Shown here one piece after another: positions 11,538 to 23,900 of a stretch of DNA of 64,000 nt (the first letter of the stretch is position 1; each line of letters begins with the position of its first letter). The notes beneath the pieces were generated by a model that had not been told where the DNA came from, did no database searches, and was given only the letters and a program-made list of their open reading frames with translations. The position numbers were made by a program, and so were the translations under genes. Source of the stretch: Cliona cf. orientalis (taxonomy: Eukaryota; Porifera; Demospongiae; Clionaida; Clionaidae); assembly GCA_963930775.1 (NCBI GenBank), contig OZ005693.1:2232001-2296000 (forward strand). The letters run 5' to 3'.

Positions 11538-14053
11538 ATGGCGTCTCTGTCTTCGAGCAGGGTAGCTCTGGTGACTGGAGCCAACCAGGGCATTGGACTA
11601 GAGATTGTCAGGCAACTGTCAAAGAGATTCGATGGAGTAGTGCTTCTTGCTGGTACGTACAGAACCATACAAAAACTATAGTAGTACAAATTTATAATAA
11701 TTATATAGCTAAAATGGTCTGTTTTGATAGCAGTCAATCTGCATCTATACTTTAATTGACGTGTGAGAATGAGGCTAAATCACAGCTAGTGGCTGTTAAG
11801 ATCTTGAGTAGCGATTTCAGACCTCCAAATTTCACCGATTTTTCCGCGGATTATTTTTAAGTGGAATATCAATGTTCGAGTATCAGAAGATAGCTCTCCA
11901 CAAGCTCTATCTAACGGCGCTTGTAACGCGTCCGTACATAAAACCGTTACGTAGCCACGCCCACCTAAACTTTCCCCATAGAAACTTAATACAAACAAAA
12001 ACGAAGCTAGCGGCGGTTCCGCTGAACCAATTTGCACAGTTAAGGTATCAGTAGATAGCTCATTCAGTGAGCTACCTAGCGCAAGTTTTTCTGTGAGTGT
12101 ACTCCTAGCCAGAGCCGAGATATTTTCGATTTACTGGAGGCCCTTGGAGGTCTGATATCGCTATCTTGAGCATTTAATATCCAGTATCAGCGAATTGCTC
12201 AAACTGCTAGCAGAGCTGCATCTCCATGCCCAAACTAAGTCCAACAATTAGGAATGAGCCATGCACATCCATGAAGCTAAAATCTGCAATAAGTTGCTTA
12301 TTATATTATTATGCTTATAATACCATGTGATGATTGACACAGCTCGTAACCGTGAGCGAGGTGAGGGGGCAGTGAGGCAGCTGGAGGAGGAAGGTCTCCA
12401 GCCCGAGTTCCTACCACTGGATGTGGACAGCGAAGAGAGCATCAGAACAGCCAAGGAGACGGTCGAGAAGAAATATGGACGACTGGATGTGCTCATCAAT
12501 AATGCTGGAATACTTTTAGATGTAATATTGCATGATAACAATTATTATGTGTCATAGAATGATAGTAGTAACTAGATCTATTATTTTTTTCTCCTCTTTA
12601 GAGCAAATCTGAACTATCGCGGAGTGAAAAGGCTGAGAAAACTATCAAAACTAACTACTTCGGTGTTCTCAACGTCACTAATACCTTCACTCCACTTCTC
12701 CAGTCTAACAGCAGATAATTTAGGGATATAACTGCTCCAAGACAAGAGTCTTTGCTCCCCCAAAATCAAGATACCATGTCAGTTCGGCATAATAATATAA
12801 TATTATTGTATTAAACACATGCAGGATTGTGCATGTTTCCAGTGGTAGTGGTTCTCTGCATCACATCGGCAAAGCTCAACAGGACAAGGTGCTGGCCTCA
12901 GACCTCACTGTTGATGCTCTGTCAGCTCTCATGAAGCAGTTTATCATGTAAGTCAGTATTAATATTATTGATACGCCTTTACTGGTGTATTGTACTACGG
13001 CTAATAATGTTGTATCGTGTGTGTTGAAAAAGTATGAGTCAGACAATGGTATTGATCTTTTGTATTACCGTGCAGAGATTCCAAGGGTGCTGACTATGCA
13101 TCAAAAGGGTGGCCACCATCTGATACAGGCAAGCTATATACTACATACTCGCGTATTAATCTGGCCGATATATACCCCAAGTGAAAGAACCTTAAGTGCT
13201 CGCCAAAGTTACACACTACACAATGTCATACAGTTCAATCTCTCTTGGGGTATATATATATCGGTGGGACTTAATCTGAATGCTCAATCTTGGCAAGAAT
13301 CATTGCCAGCTATAGCTACGATATTATATTACCTGCTTCATTGTTGAACCTCTAGTTACACCAATGTAACTCTGCAGGTAATGATTATTCAGCTTATTCT
13401 GTGTCCAAGATCGGAGTCAACCGCCTTGCTGAACTACAAGCCAAAGTATTTTCAACTGACCCATCGAAGCCTCGTGGCGTCCTCGTTAATGCAGTAAGTA
13501 CCAATAACACAATATAGATATCTGGTATAGGCTCATTGTTATGTGAGTGCTCTAATATTGTATTACTGTTTCATCCGATGCTACTAGAAGCTTAATAATA
13601 TCTCTGACCAAAAATATGATTGTGTACGTGTATTGTCATTGATATTAATTTTGTCACATGATGTAGGTGTGTCCTGGTTGGGTACGCACTCAAATGGGGA
13701 CATCAGCCGCAACAAGATCACCCGAACAAGGTATGATCAGGCTGCAATAATAGTAAAGGATGTTTGCAGGGCCGTAGGAGCTGGTTAGATCAATCTTTGG
13801 TAAAGGTCGTTGGTGCTAGGTGTGCATTCACGAGCAATTTTTCGACCCTTTACCATATTCAAAATGTGCCTGCAACCAATACGTGCACATGGGGTTACTA
13901 ACTGGCTCTGCTCATCTTGGTGCTATTATCTATCATTCTATAGGTGCTGATACTCCAGTCTACTTGGCTCTGCTGCCTCCGGGAACCACCCAGCCCAACG
14001 GAGACTTCCTGAGAGACAGAGCTCCGGTAAACTGGAAAAACTGTCAAAAATAA
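11538..14053 (+). CDS. CBR1-like short-chain dehydrogenase/reductase, copy 2 (aberrant donor)
   Basis: Tandem paralogue of the gene to its left. Exons: 11538-11652, 12343-12521, 12602-12714, 12825-12947, 13076-13128, 13378-13493, 13667-13730, 13944-14053; in frame these give 290 residues. It has TGANQGIG, NNAG, HVSSGSG, YSVSK, CPGWVRTQM and ADTPVYLALLPP. Copy 1 has an extra intron inside the N-terminal ALV/TG block, absent here; the other exon lengths (179, 113, 123, 53, 64) match exactly. Two splice oddities: the donor after exon 3 reads AG|ATAATT at 12715 instead of AG|GT, and read-through gives an immediate TAA; the donor after exon 5 is GC (13129). The protein is otherwise fully conserved, so this is either a recent null allele, a rare AT-AG intron or a base error. 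Confidence 0.85.
11809..12163. mobile_element. Short DNA transposon (MITE) in intron 1 of reductase copy 2
   Basis: The ends are near-perfect inverted repeats (TAGCGATTTCAGACCTCCAA and the inverse of TTGGAGGTCTGATATCGCTA). The 7-base direct repeat TCTTGAG flanks it at 11802-11808 and 12164-12170, as expected for a target-site duplication. It is 355 bases long with no ORF of note, hence non-autonomous; superfamily not assigned. Confidence 0.75.
13157..13276. repeat. Foldback repeat in intron 5 of reductase copy 2
   Basis: CCGATATATACCCCAAG at about 13165-13181 is mirrored by CTTGGGGTATATATATATCGG at about 13244-13264, making a hairpin with a ~60-base loop. It begins 30 bases after the GC donor. 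Confidence 0.55.
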
Positions 14054-14267
14054 TTATAAACACTATTGCCTGAATTTCTAGAGCTTAATAATCCAAAACA
14101 TCTTGCAGTTATTAAATTTTTTGTACAAATAATCATTTCCATGATTCACGTGAATGACAGCTCTAAACATAATATTATTATTATCACATTTATCTAGCAG
14201 TTACATATACATGTACATACAATACTAGACTTTCACGGCATAAATAATAACACTTTCTAACTAAATC

Positions 14268-17200
14268 TCAGGCTTGAATTTGAACAGTCATGTTTGTCAG
14301 TAAAGTGGAGATGAGTAGAAAGCTGGGTCTCTTGCCTGGCTTCTTCTGCCAGCAGGCCTTCATGATGCTCTCCACGATGGACGGATAGGCTAGAGGGATC
14401 GAGAGACGATGACCTGTCATTATTCTAGTGGGGACTTGGACGTTGCTGAGCTCAGCGTAAGGCAGCTGGTTTGGGTAGTACATCTCCCAGAGCAGCACGC
14501 CAAAGCTCCACACGTCGGTGGCTGGAGAGAACTCTCTGTTGTCCAAGCTCTCAGGAGCCATCCATCGTATTGGCCAGGGCAGCTCAGTCGTGGCCTGGTA
14601 GATGGTGTTGTCCTTGGGGATCTCACGCAGAAGACCGAAATCGGCTACTTTACACGTCTCACGGTCATCAACCATCACATTGCGAGCAGCCAAGTCCTAT
14701 GTATACATACAAAATTAATGTCATGCTCACATTAATATTTGGGATTTTTTTTATCTTCCATAATCCATACATGGTCATGTGCATGGGCATGCTACCAAAA
14801 ATTACCTATAGGGTCACCAAGAGGTACCAGTAGCAAAGCGTCAGATGGCTCTAATGATTGAGTTTGTGTTGTTTTGTATGTAACTCACCCTGTGAACTAA
14901 GCCTCTCTCCATGATGTAATGCATCCCCATGGCAACATCAATCATGTACTTGATGAGCTGATCCACACTACGCTCGTTTCTCTTTGAAACAGAAACAATA
15001 TCAGTGAAACCAGCTGCTAACAAGTGTGATTTTTACTATGCACTCACAATCAAGTAATTCTTCAAGTCTCCATTTGGTAGATACTGCAACACAAGCCATG
15101 GGGATTCTGAAGGAAGACACACGAAACAAATACTCTCACAGCTGCTATCTTTGTTTAGTTACGTACACTATGAACTGCTTTATTGTGATGATGAGGGTTG
15201 GTGCATGATTCCAAATAACCACAGACCTCTACTGTTCTCATAATCACGTGCACAGCAGTATTCTTAAGGGGATATCGGCCTGATGCAAACTTAAATTTGG
15301 TTCTTTGATGTGGGAACGGGGCATGCAGGGTTAAGAAGCTTAATGTGGTTTCAGGTCCTATCGAAATCATACCCCTCAATAATATATTTTAGCTGTAGGA
15401 GGACACATGAATCATAAAACTAAAAATTAATGATCACTGACCTTGTTGCACGATGCCATAGAGGTGGATGATATTGGGGTGCATCAGGTCCATCATCACC
15501 CCCATCTCGTGGAGGAAATCGCTAGTCTCTTGCTCTGATTTGTACTGTTTGATGGTCTTTACTGCCACTGTCATGTCCTCGGACCTGGACCGAACCAGGG
15601 AGGCCTTGTACACCTTACCAAACTGACCTGTATACAGTGTAGTGTAGCTACCTTAGGGTGACAATTGTTTGCAGGGTATATTTTTCTGTGATAATTATGG
15701 ACTTAAAATACAATTTACGAGTACTAAATTTTGTGATTTGTATGTGAAAATGGTACAGGGTTGACTGTTGACAAATTCTACTGCTCTGTAGTGCATACAG
15801 CTAATGTTAGCAGGTATATACAAAATTTTGCATCTTTGGACCAATCTGCAGAAATATCAAATGTTGGTGCCCGCAAAAATAGTCACCCTATGGTACCAGT
15901 TAGGTGATTAAGGAGCTACAATAATGTTATCATTGTACCTTATGTACACTGTCAAGTGCTGTTAAAATTTTAGTTAATTTTGCACATGTCAGTAAACAAC
16001 TGTTGTTTACAACTTAAGAGGAGCCCTGCTCTCTAGATCTGATACCACAAGAGCATAATTTTGGGAAATAGATATTAATTGTGATGCTATATATCCGGGG
16101 AAGAACCAGGGGAACATGCACACACACCTTTGCACCTATGACACAATAATATTATGTAATCTTTACATGCATGGCGCATGCATGTAGCCAGTGGAACCTC
16201 TAGTTTTTTAGCAACCAAACGAAGGTTACTGTAAAGAGTATCAGTAGTCTAAGAGTATTAGTACTATTCCAGTCTACTGGAATACTTATTATTGTTTGTG
16301 ACACTCTTAGACTAGTAAATTAATTGGGATTCATCTTAACAGGCTAGGTAAACAACAAATGTGCATGCAAAGGGTGCCTATGGTGCACTGCAGGTCCTGG
16401 TGTATGGATTGGCATGGGTGCAGATGAACCGACATGCACACACACAAAAATGAAATCTACTTTTATTGGCAATGCAATGCGCCCAGCGATTCAGAAATAA
16501 GAGGGCCCACAGTATTTGAGACTAAGAGCCATGTACCTTCACCAATTTCCTGAAGATCCTTTAGTGCTGATCGCCGCATAAACAAAGCCTGCTTTCTTAG
16601 AAGAGAGAGGGGATCATCCTTTGGCAGTGGACTATGAACTGGAGTAGTTCCGGTACCTACAAGTATGATAAAAATAATATATCTACATGTACATACATCA
16701 ATGCAAGTGTATCGTAATAGTTTTGTCTATGTTTAGCATGTTATATTATATGCATTATTATACTAACTTGCTTTTGCCCAATCCGGTCTTTCTTCATATG
16801 CTTCAGGACTGTCTCCTGTGACCAATCTGGAAAATTTTGCAGAGTTATGTTTTTCTTTTAGCCAAAACATAGCTAATACTTACAGTGAAGATTTTGATGT
16901 CCCATCTGTTTCACTGAGTAGTCTGGCTGAAAGAGAAACCACGTGCATGCAAAGGTCACATAGACAGCAGAGACTGTGGGAGGATAATTCTGCCTAGACT
17001 AAGCTAAACTACGGGGAATTCCTTTCAATTAAGGCCATCATCAATAATCACAACATTGCCTCACCCAGCTTAAATTTGATGGCATTTGCTGTCTCAGTAG
17101 TGTTCAGTAGTCCCGCTGACTTCCTACGCTGCATAGGAGGAGCTGATTCTTCATGATCAGTTGATTCAACAACCAGTGTTGGAACAGATATCCCTTCTCT

Positions 17201-20200
17201 TTCACCCTCTCCTTTGTCACCTTTCCCATTCTCTTTCTCACTGGCTAATGGGACTGTGTTAACGTACACCGAATGCTCTCGGCTACCGTGCATGATACTA
17301 TCGCCATTCATACTGTCTGTGGAGAGACTCAGCTGTGATGGTCGCTGTCGGAAATTTGTAAGAGAAGCAGCAGATCCTGATGATGCTTTAGATATCGCTG
17401 GATCAGGTTTTGGCGGGCGTGGGGGAGGTGTTGTCACAGCTCGTACAGCAGCTGTCTGCTCTGGAATGGGGCCCTTTCCATTCTGAGGCTGGGTAGCAAC
17501 TGTCCTCCTAAGCATATCGATGAGGTGTTCCATCTGGTCGGAGTTGAAGCGAGAAAGCCTGTTCAATGTCTTTGATACACCCATGGGGCTCTCTGGGGAA
17601 GGGAGGGTGGGGTCAGATGATCTGGAGGATATCGGCTGGAGGAAACCAACTGATTGCATTAGTGTGTATTCTTCCTCTCTCAATCTATCCATTGACGACA
17701 GTTCTGGATTCAGCTTCGTAGATACCACAACTGTGCTGTTATTTTTTGTCAGGGTACCGGTAGTAGAATAGGTTGACACAGGTTCTGGTGAAGGTTCAGG
17801 CACCGTGTCCTGAATGTAATCATACCCGGGATCGGACTCTTGTGACAGCGGTCTTGGTTTAGGCTCATCCCTATAATGACCCGCTTCTTTAGCGCGTGGT
17901 TCAGGATCGTCAGATACAAAAGCCTTTTCTATCACATAATAGGATGAGTCAGGAACTGTTACAGCTGGTGGCAGCGCTGGTATCTTTGTTTTGTCTGAGG
18001 CGAAAGCTGTAGCCACAGTGCTAGCAGTGGTTGGTTGTGGAGGGAGATAGCCGTATGCTCTGTTATTCTGCATCTTGGGGAAATCCGTTCCTTCGCCACG
18101 ATTGGGTGACACTGATTGGTTGCCTCGCTGTTGTACGTGTACATGTGGTGATGTCACTATCTGCTGGTGTGGATGTTGCATACTAGCAATGTCAGGAGAA
18201 ATGAGCTGTGTAAGGGCCTTCACCCAGCTGTCGCGCTCATCCTGAAAGTTTGTTTTAAAAGGCAATTCTTTAGTTATTATAAACCATTACTTCGCCAAAT
18301 AGGCAATGGTTATACATACCTTTGACGAAGCTGTCAGTTTCAACTTTCCCTCTTTTCCCTTGACAGTGATTTCAAAAGAGTTATCACATTTACTTTTGTC
18401 TTGAGAGCTAGCACTAACATCAACAATATCGCTCAGTTTTACCTCCCCTTTCGCTTTCTAGTGATATAGAGTGTATACTTAAATTTGGAAAAAAAATTAT
18501 ATGCAATGAGATTCTGACCTCTTCATAGTACACTAAGCTGGCTGTTGAGTGAGATGTGGTTGAAATTTTGAAGGTATACTCTTTCTTGTTCACCGTTCCC
18601 CTCCCTCGTAGACTCCGGGATCTGCGAAGAGAGCCTGTTCCTCCTCCTTTGGACAACGTCAGCTTACCAGGCACCCCAACCTAGTTTGCATGGTTTATTA
18701 CATGGTTTGTCACAATCAGTAACATCAACAAGCTAGTATGCCAGTAAATGTACAAAGACTGTCTATATTTCTTATCATGCTATCAATAGTACTATACTAT
18801 AGTAAACTTTCTCTAATGTCATGCATCCACCTGTGCAATCACCTTCGATTGCTTGCACCCAGTTAATATACTATCTATAATTATTATACAGACACCACTG
18901 TCTGTATTCAGTATAATAACATCTTGACAATTCAATGTGTAATTAATCCATATAGAATAGGTTGGAGAACAACTTTCAGTTTCCTTTGATATCAAATTTT
19001 TATCCGATAATCTTGTATGACAAATTGAAAGCTCTACTAAATCATAATAATAGCTATTATGTGGATCAACACCTTGATAGGCTTAGGTAAACACTTAAGT
19101 TACACATGCAAGGTGTGGGTACACTGTGTATGAACTGAAAACATATGCATCCCCAGCTGGTGATGCTGCTGAATTTTACAGAACTACCCCTGCTGTAATC
19201 AACAATGGTAGCCTTATTATGCATGATAGCCTAGCTCATATCATGTGTCCCCAAAAATGTCACTGAAAAGGATAACTAACATTAGACATTCCTGACTTGT
19301 GTAGCTATGTGTCGGGAGGGTAAAATGCTATCTAAACTATTCCGAGTACTCTAATGGATCAGAAAATTGCTCATAGATTAGCTAATTACTTATTGTACCT
19401 TGATCTTCTCCGCAGATTGATCTGGCATGAAATTAGTGGTGGTATTTGGTGGGGAATTTTCACCAACCAGCTGCAAGTACTCGTGAGCTGTTTTCCCCTC
19501 GGGACCTATGCTCACGTATGGTGATAGGGATGCAACAGATTCAACTCGACTTTTGTGCGTGCTAGTACCATCAAGCATCTTGACCAAATCGAGCTTACTC
19601 ATGTGCTGGTAGTCGTGATAAAAATCGTCCTGCGAGTTTTTGACAGTTTTTGACATTTCTTCGAGGTTTTCGAGCACCTGTAGAGCACTAGGTCTCTCGT
19701 CAGTCATATTATCAAGACACCTCTCGATGATGTGGGTCAGTAGATGACGCTTGCCCAACTTTTGATGTAGGACGCTGATGTATTTCTCTCGTCGTTCAAT
19801 CTCACTCCTGGCACAGAGCTGCCTCTTGCTTTCCTCCATGTAGGTAGCAGGTAGAAGATCCCTGGGAAACTCCTGAATGATAGTGTAGAGGGCTAGATGA
19901 CCGTACGAGAACATATCAATCGTGGAATCATATCTTGCTCGTGTATGAACTGCCTCGGGTGGCATGTAAACTGCCGTTCCCGGCGTTTGTGTCATCGTCA
20001 TAGCTACCGTGTCGGAGTCGATGATAAGAGCATTTCCAAGATCGGTGATCTTAGCTTGCATGGCAAGAGTCAGGAGGATGTTACGAGTTGTCAGATCTCG
20101 ATGAATGATCTGTGGTTTGTGGTTGTGAAGGTAGACAAGACCCTTAGCGGTATCACTGAGGATGGACACCTTGAGGGAGAGGGGAATGTCTTCTTTCTTT

Positions 20201-20604
20201 TTGTTACTCTCATCGAGAAGATCTTCGAGGCTCATTGCAAGCTTCTCCATGACTAGTGTCGGGTGAGTGGCATTTGTGAAGATATGCAATCCAAGAAACT
20301 GGACAATGTTTGGGTGTCGAACACTTGTCATGATTCGACACTCTTCAACAAACCGACTGATGACTCTGTCCACCCCCTGCGTCCTGGGATCGAGCAGTGA
20401 ACTGTGTAGCTGTTTTGCAGCACACAGTGTTCCCTGGACGTAGAGCTCGTCCACCACTCCAAATGATCCATTTCCCAACCGTTTGCATTCAGCTGTCTGT
20501 CTCACTCCCTTGAGTAGGAATGGCTCTAGCTCAGGGTATGCTGCCAGTTGCTGGGGAAAGTCAATCCTGCTCAAAGTGTGAATGCTACTGAGTCTTGTCG
20601 CCAT
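14268..20604 (-). CDS. Dual-kinase protein: TKL-like kinase, PH domain, linker, tyrosine kinase
   Basis: Eleven exons join in frame into 1223 residues: 19399-20604, 18519-18680, 18320-18457, 17065-18241, 16884-16926, 16768-16826, 16537-16656, 15442-15627, 15048-15106, 14889-14981, 14268-14696. Kinase 1 (about 35-330) has LGNGSFGVV, Lys64, HRD 168-170, DLG (not DFG) 188-190 and PPE 215-217, so probably active and TKL-like. A PH domain (about 403-522) spans exons 2-4 and ends DERDSWVKAL. The linker (about 523-960) is rich in Ser and Pro, with PPPRPPKPD (SH3-ligand type) and DPGYDYIQD (possible phosphotyrosine site). The C-terminal tyrosine kinase has GQFGKVYK, HRDLAARN (1080-1087) and DFG from 1100. 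I know no standard family with this order. The start at 20604 is kept in copy B; an in-frame ATG at 20640 is the alternative. It begins 329 bases downstream of the ankyrin gene stop. Confidence 0.82.
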
Positions 20605-20932
20605 TATTGAGCAACTGTGATCGATGATGCAGTGTTGCACAAAGAGATAGCTTTAACGCATCTCGATATGTCGTTGCAACGATAAAATTTCGCCCACTCC
20701 GTACGTGTTGTCGCGATACGTACATGTTCGTTGACTCCACCCACTAATTTTGCGCGCCAAGGTAAGCGCCTCTAGATCTTTCTGTATAATAATAAATTTT
20801 TGACACAGCTACTAGACTAAGAGACACAGAATTCATCATATCCTTCTCGTAATTATAACATATAGCTAGGCCTATAGAGCTACCAAAATATGCAGTCTGA
20901 GAGTATAATTATTATGTATGCACCAAACACAA

Positions 20933-23900
20933 CTATTGACAGTCTGAGAATAGTTTGTATACAGCTTCCACATAGTTTTGATTACCAGCAGCTTTAAATA
21001 TATCAATTAGATTCCTGTAGGTAGCATTGGAGCCATTCTTTTGCTTCCATTTTTTCAGTGCTGCTCTCCTGAAAATAGACAACCATTAGTTTAATTATAC
21101 GCTGTGTCTACAGTGCCGGTACCGGCACCGCAATTTAAGCGTTATAGTGCCGGTAAGTCCATATAAAATACTGTACTCTTACGTAGCCCTAGTCCCCGCC
21201 CCCTCCTGCATATGGCAATATAAATTTGTACATAAATTTGCCGGCACTCTAGACACTGCGTTAATTATAATAATTATCTAGTGCATGCACGAATATTACA
21301 GTGTTCGCCTATACATTACATTATTATTGGCTCACGTTTGCAATTTCGGCTTCCCGGGGTATTCTGTCTTGATGGCAGCAACATCGACGTCTGTCAGTCC
21401 TAACCGCTCAGCGATGGGTCCCTCCCATTCATTAATGGCGTCAGCTATCAGGCCGAGGTGTGTTGAGACTCCACCACTTTCAGAGTCCAAACCTTGATCT
21501 AACTTTTGCCTATTATGTATAACATAGAGCGTTTCAATAACATTCTTTAGCATCTGCATACTAGATAATATCTTACATACTGACTTACTCGAATCCTGTT
21601 AGCTGAGCCTGGGTCGCCAAATCTTCAGAACCATGACTTCGAGTGCTCATATTTTCTACATTACATAGACCTTCAAGGACAAAACATTATCTTAAAACCA
21701 TGACTTTGTCGTATCGTTAGGCCAATTAAACTACATTATTAGTTTCTCGTCCACCCGTTTTTATATTTCTATGCGGGCCTATTCATTATTACCCCGCGCG
21801 CATGTGCAAGGGGTAATACCCCGTGCGCGCGCATGCGCAAGGGGTAATGTGTCTGTCGTCTATCGTTAGCACAAAAATCGTCAGATCTGGAGATCTAGGC
21901 ATCTGAGCGACTCGTAAATGCAACGTATCCGTAAATATTGTCGAAAAACTGGCTTCAGTATGCTTCGAATCGTTTGGCAAGGCCCATGAGCGTTGCAAAT
22001 ACTGCGTTTTGTTGGCCACACCTACGTACACTACCCACTATGTGCTCTCTGCTCATGTGCACAACCTGGCACAATGTGTCGGTATAGGTCGTCAACAGGC
22101 TGCTCGCATCATCGAGCTCTCTGATGCTCTATAGAGCTCTAGTTACCCCACGCACATGCGCAAGGGGTAATGTAATCGGTTTTGTCTGTCGTCATCGTCT
22201 GTCGTTAGCACAAAAATCGCCAGATCTGGAGATCTAGGCATCTGAGCTACTCGTAAATACAACGTATCCGTCAATATCGCCGAAAAACTGGCTTCAGTAT
22301 GCTTCGAATCGTTTGGCAAGGCCCACGAGAGTTGCAAATACTGCGTTTTGTTTGGCCACGCCTATGGACACTGCCCACTATGTGCTCTCTGCTCATGCGC
22401 ACAACCTGGCACAATATGTAGGTAAAGGTCGTCAACAGGCTGCTCGCATCATCGAGCTCTAGCCAGAGTCTCTGACCACAGATATGCTTTGATATCGACG
22501 ATGCAGGCGCGCGCGGGGTATGTGCTCTATAGAGCTCTAGTTACCCCGCGCGCATGCGCAAGGGGTAAAGTGATCTGTTGTTAGCACAAAAATCGCCGGA
22601 TCTGGAGATCTAGGCATCTGAGCGACTCATAAGTATAGTATATCCGTCGATATCGTCGAAAAACTGGCTTCATTATGCTTCGAATCGTTTGGCAAGGTCC
22701 ACAAGCATCGCAAATGCTGCATTTTGGCATTTTGTTGGCCACGCCTATGTACTATGGACACTACCCACCATGTGCTTTCTGCTCATGCGCACAACCTGGC
22801 ACAATATGTAGGTAAAGGTCGTCGACACTGCAGCGCGCGGGGTATGTGCTCCTTTGAGCTCTAGTTGTTGTCTGTCGTTAGCACAAAAATCGCCAGATCT
22901 GGAGATCTAGGCATCTAAGCGACTCGTAAATACAACGTATCGATCCGTTAATATTGCCGAAAAACTGACTTCAGTATGCTTCGAATTGTTTGTCAAGGCT
23001 CACGAGCGTTGCAAATACTGCGTTTTGTTGGCCACGCCTATGGACACTGCCCACCATGTGCTCTCTGCTTAGCTCATGCGCACAACCTGGCACAATATGT
23101 AGGTAAAGGTCGTCAACAGGGGGCTCGCATCCTAATCTGACCGGTCGACCATAGATAGAATCTCGTTATGTACAGACTTACTCATTGGTATTTAATCACA
23201 GGGTTTCCCCCAACCTGCCAAGGAGCATCAAGTTTAACCACTTTCGTATGGAATTCCACGCCCGTGCGCTCTGATAGTCTATGGATGTTCAATAGAAATT
23301 GTATGCGTAGTTAAATTTATAGTCTCTAGGATTTTGTTAAGTAGACGGAGACGACTGGATGCTGTTTTGACATCTCTGGAGCTTCAAGTCTTCAATAAAT
23401 CTCGACTCGATACGAAATTCATTAGGTGGTGGAGGTAGGCAATGCTGTGTTTGTATCTCATCCACCCCCAACTTCTATCTTCACTGGATTTATCGAACAT
23501 GAATATACTAGTGTCATGCAGGGCCTGTTTGGGGCGAGCCTGAGCTGAGCCTCTGTTGTACTCTGGGAGTAGCCAAAGACAAAGCCATAGCACGATAGAT
23601 CCTGAAGACCATGCACTGACATATATGTAGATGAAGCAGACAATGACAGTCATAGTGCCGTATAGCTGCATGACAGTTCCCTCCACGTACGTATCTACCC
23701 ATAGCCAATAGTCAAAATTATAGCGTAGCTGCCTCTCAGATTATCACAGGCTCAGTGAGCAGCACGTCTATCTTTATCACGTTCTTAGCTGCTCCTCGCG
23801 CTGTTGAGCTGACGATGAGTTTGTCTTTCTCTCTCTTCTGCTTTGGAGCTTTACTGTACTTCTCGATCTCGTCCCAAACGAGGGTAAATTTGCAATTCGC

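Noticed and set aside
14409-14833. Plus-strand ORFs over the tyrosine kinase C-lobe
   Set aside because: Antisense to a fully conserved kinase exon; the same shadows occur in copy B.
16768-16826. GC donor at the end of linker exon 6 in the kinase gene
   Set aside because: Comparison with copy B (donor GTAAGT in phase 1) shows that copy A uses GTTAGT two bases further on, which keeps the frame.
21332-21670. Stand-alone Death-domain gene starting at the ATG near 21650
   Set aside because: Codons upstream of that ATG are open to a splice acceptor and phase-match the ankyrin exon; copy B shows the exons joined closely.
21787-23148. CRISPR-like array
   Set aside because: Eukaryotic context, ~350-base units with no repeat/spacer structure and no cas-type genes.
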